A stretch of DNA of 64,000 bases, from the NCBI GenBank assembly GCA_013398615.1, contig VZSR01003371.1, positions 1,393,967 through 1,457,966 of the forward strand, read 5' to 3'. This DNA is from Brachypodius melanocephalos (taxonomy: Eukaryota; Chordata; Aves; Passeriformes; Pycnonotidae). Both the position numbers and the translations under genes were made by a program. The notes under the pieces were generated by a model. That model saw only the letters and a list, made by a program, of their open reading frames with translations. It ran no database searches and was not told the DNA's origin. This document shows, in pieces, positions 61,300 to 64,000 of this stretch; the first letter of the stretch is position 1; each line of letters starts with the position of its first letter.

Positions 61300-61745
61300 T
61301 GATGCCTTAAGTTTCAGCTTTCATGTTTTTCAGATTCTGTGCTGCCCGGGGGTGCAGTTCTGAGCCTCACATTCAGGGTCACTCAGCTCTGCACAGAGCA
61401 GGGAGACAAAACAAATCCTTTTCCTGCTGGAGACCAAGGACAAGGGTTACAAGTTTTCAGGCCCAAAAGCACAAACAAGGGTGAACTGAAGGGAGGAACA
61501 AGAAGGATGGGACCTCACAACCTGAAACTGTAATTGGACAATTAAACCCCAATACGCAAATGAATCAAAACTTATAAAAGTGTGAGACCTCCTGACCAGT
61601 CGTCCATTTGGGTCCACCTTGGGTGTAGCCCTGGCCAGGCTCTTGTACTGCCCAAGGTGTATCCTTAAAGACCTTTCAATAAATATCTACTTTATTGTCT
61701 AGCTCTGTCCAGTCTCTGTTTCAGGTCAGCCTTCCCAAGGCATCA
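61300..61745 (+). mobile_element. Complete solo LTR, family TGATGCCTT
   Basis: A 446-bp LTR with ends TGATGCCTTAAG and CCCAAGGCATCA, which form inverted repeats. The 4-bp target duplication GGAG is exact (61296-61299 and 61746-61749). TATAAAA at 61573-61579 and AATAAA at 61678-61683 give the strand and a U3 of about 300, a short R and a U5 of about 60 bases. The octamer site upstream of the TATA box is altered here (ACGCAAAT). No internal viral sequence remains. The open frame at 61339-61533 is LTR translation, not a gene. Confidence 0.94.
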
Positions 61746-61749
61746 GGAG

Positions 61750-63195
61750 GACACCAGACTAAGCATTCACCTGGGATCCTGTTTAAAGCTCCAGCTCTTT
61801 GCCACACCTGACTTCCTCATGAGACTTCTTTAGAGCATTATGTGTTGCTGTGTGACTCTAAGAAATTAAGTCATCATGGCAGGACAGGCAAAGAGTCTTC
61901 CTTTGGGCTTCAAGGAAAGGATAAAAACACCTGAACAAGGATTTGACTGCAAAGGAAGAAAAGGAAGTCCAAGAACTCCTTTCCACTTTGTTAGAAAGAG
62001 TCACCAGTGCAGAAGTAGTTGTATTTCACTTAGAGCTTGGGCAAAGAGAACAGAATGTGTGTGGAAAAGGTTTTGGCTATTTGTGCCTGTTTGTCCTTAC
62101 TGCAAGGAGCTGCCTCCTGACTTCCTCCCAGCAGCTCAGTAAAGCCTTGCTGCCTATTCCAGCACAGACCTCCCTCTGACACAATTCCCTCCTCCAATTC
62201 TCAGAGCCAATCTTTCAATGCCAAAACACCTCCTGCCCACCCTGCTTTGTGCAGTGGAGCCTTGGTCGGTGACCCCAAGCCTTGAACAACAATAAATAAC
62301 AAGGGTAGCACTGAGGGGTCCTCAGTGCTGGAATAAAGTTTTTAACTCAATCCTCTCAAAACAGAGGAGGCGGGGTAGATTAATCCAGACAACTCATTTT
62401 CAATCCGCTCTTTCAGCACAAGCTGACATAACTCACACTGACATCTTTGGGACCCAAAGAGCAACAGCCATGTTAAACCCAGTCAGAGGAAAATAAAGAA
62501 TGTTGCTATTTTGTTTCTATCCATCGATTCATGTCACCTTCGTTGATTTTGGCTTTCTTCTTTTTTAGTTATCTGCATTCCAGAAAAATAAATAAAAGCT
62601 TTATTTATAGCAGAAGTGGGGTTTTTTACTTGTATATGTGGCAATTCCTAAATAAGAACGAGTATTAATTTCATTTTACAAATATGGTTTGTATATATAA
62701 CCAGTTCAAACTACTGTACGAGAGTCAAAAATATGCCAAGCACTTCCAAACTTACAGAACTGTGACTAAACTTGGTTAGGATTCAATAAGCTCTGCAGAG
62801 GTTAATTAAATTTGTATAGATTTATTCTTCATTCAGCACTGTAAAAGGCTCTTCTCTTTGGCTGTCATTGCCAAGTTGGTGATGGGGGAAACTGAGAAGT
62901 CTGATCTACATCAATCTTCTGTGCTGCCAGATACTGAAATGCTTCGCAGAATATTGGTCTGGCATAAATTGAGCAGAGAAGGAAGAAAACAGAACTGCAG
63001 CTAAAAGCTGTTTGGGTGATCTGTGGGCTGCCATGAATGTTAGACTTGCAGGCACAAGTGACACACTGAAACCTTCTCTCGCTGGGAATTAGCTACGGAA
63101 AAACGAACACTTCCCATCCTGCTTTCAGGCAAAACGGATGGTGACTTCTCCAGGGGGCTGTACAAGAGTGGAATGTAATCTTGGTTCCTTGGGGA
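61750..63195. other. No gene seen (1.4 kb) between two solo LTRs
   Basis: Not retroviral: I see no primer-binding site after the first LTR and no polypurine tract before the second, nor pol- or gag-like frames. Short frames only (at most 88 codons). Confidence 0.6.
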
Positions 63196-64000
63196 TATTC
63201 ACAGAATCCCAGAATGGTTCAGGTTGGAAGAGGCATCAGAGATCATCTACTTACAACTCCTGCCCGGAGCAGGGACACCTCCCTTCCTTCCTTAAGTGAT
63301 GCCTTAGGTTCAGCTTTCATGTTTTTCACATTCTGTGCTGCCTGGGGGTGCAGTTCTGAGCCTCACATTCAGTGTCACTCAGCTCTTCACAGAGCAGGGA
63401 AACAAAACAAATCCTTTTCCTGCTGGAGATCAAGGACAACTGTTACAAGTTTTCAGGCCCAAAAGCACAAACAAGGATGGGCTGAAGAGAGGAAACAAGA
63501 AGGATGAGACTGTACAACCCAATGCTGTAATTGGACAATTAAACCCCGATATGCAAATGCACCCAAACTTATAAAAGTGTGAGACCTCGTGACCAGTCAT
63601 CCATTTTTTTGTGACCATTTTGGGTCCACCTTGGGTCCATCTTGTCCTGCCCAAGGTGTATCCTAAAGGCCTTTCAATAAATATCTACTTTATTCTCTTA
63701 ACTCTGTCCAGTCTCTGTCCAGCCTCTGTTTCAGGTCAGCCTTCCCAAGGCATCACTTCCACTATTCCAGGTTGCTCCAAGCCCCATCCAACCTGGTCTT
63801 GGACACTTCCAGGGATCCAGGGGCAGCCACAGCTTCTCTGGGCACCCTGTGCCAGGGCCTCCCCACCCTCACAGGGAACAATTCCTTCCCAGTATCCCAT
63901 CTAACCCTACCCTCTGGCAGTGGGAAGCCATTTCCCTTGTCCTGTCTGTCATGCCATCCCTTGTCCAAAGTACCTCTCCATCTCTCTTGGAACCTTTTTA
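63196..64000 (-). mobile_element. CR1 LINE split by a solo LTR, running off the window
   Basis: The left part (63196-63292) shows TTCACAGAATCCCAGAATGG, TTCAGGTTGGAAGAGGCATC and GGAGCAGGGACACCT. The right part from 63756 resumes with CTTCCACTATTCCAGGTTGC, CAAGCCCCATCCAACCTGGT and GGGGCAGCCACAGCTTCTCT and continues to the window end. It is one minus-strand CR1 interrupted by the LTR at 63297-63755. Confidence 0.93.
63297..63755 (+). mobile_element. Complete solo LTR, family TGATGCCTT, nested in CR1
   Basis: A 459-bp LTR about 90 percent identical by eye to 61300-61745. It has ATGCAAAT at 63551-63558, TATAAAA at 63570-63576 and AATAAA at 63676-63681. Relative to the other copy it has extra TTTTTTGTGACC-type bases after the TATA region, a duplicated GTCTCTGTCCAG segment in U5 and lacks a CCTGGCCAGGCTC block. 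CTTCC occurs on both sides, but on the left it is separated from the LTR by nine extra bases, so the target duplication is not clean. Confidence 0.92.

Noticed and set aside
61300..63755. A compact provirus bounded by two LTRs
   Set aside because: The left LTR has its own target duplication and the right one is enclosed by a single CR1; no retroviral sequence lies between.

Overview
This window looks like non-coding, repeat-bearing DNA from a bird nuclear genome, most likely a songbird. The bird assignment rests on at least 18 fragments of the CR1 LINE family. Most keep the avian CR1 3' end, a CCTTCCAACCC-like block followed by short ATTCTATGATTCTGTGA-type tails, on both strands. The songbird assignment is weaker and rests on the number of endogenous-retrovirus LTRs of several families. 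The DNA is AT-rich, full of short homopolymer runs, and has no operons, ribosome-binding sites or dense long ORFs. The longest open frame is 157 codons and resembles nothing I recognise. I found no confident protein-coding gene, rRNA or tRNA. The window is best read as intergenic or intronic.

Layout. 0-10 kb: the end of a minus-strand LTR at the left edge, CR1 fragments near 0.3, 4.0 and 9.7 kb, and a complete 636-bp LTR at 7.7-8.3 kb. 10-30 kb: mostly unique AT-rich sequence, with one copy each of two unnamed dispersed repeats (12.0 and 19.3 kb), a long A-rich tract near 17 kb and an internally deleted LTR at 28.1 kb. 30-47 kb: CR1 fragments near 30, 33, 38, 42, 44, 45.5 and 46.8 kb, the second copy of the 12-kb repeat, an assembly gap of exactly 100 N at 38.3 kb, a complete solo LTR nested in CR1 at 41.4 kb, and a long CTTT microsatellite. 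47-64 kb: a minisatellite at 47.2 kb, more CR1, an LTR with a 55-bp internal duplication at 56.2 kb, the second copy of the 19-kb repeat at 59 kb, and two same-orientation solo LTRs at 61.3 and 63.3 kb.

The most informative structure is one LTR family, with ends TGATGCCTT and AAGGCATCA and a 4-bp target duplication. It occurs six times, and three of the copies sit inside CR1 fragments. One of those is visible only as 18 bases at the edge of the N gap, so the gap almost certainly hides an LTR or a provirus. A few single-exon candidates with good splice signals are reported at low confidence. I saw no convincing new biological system.
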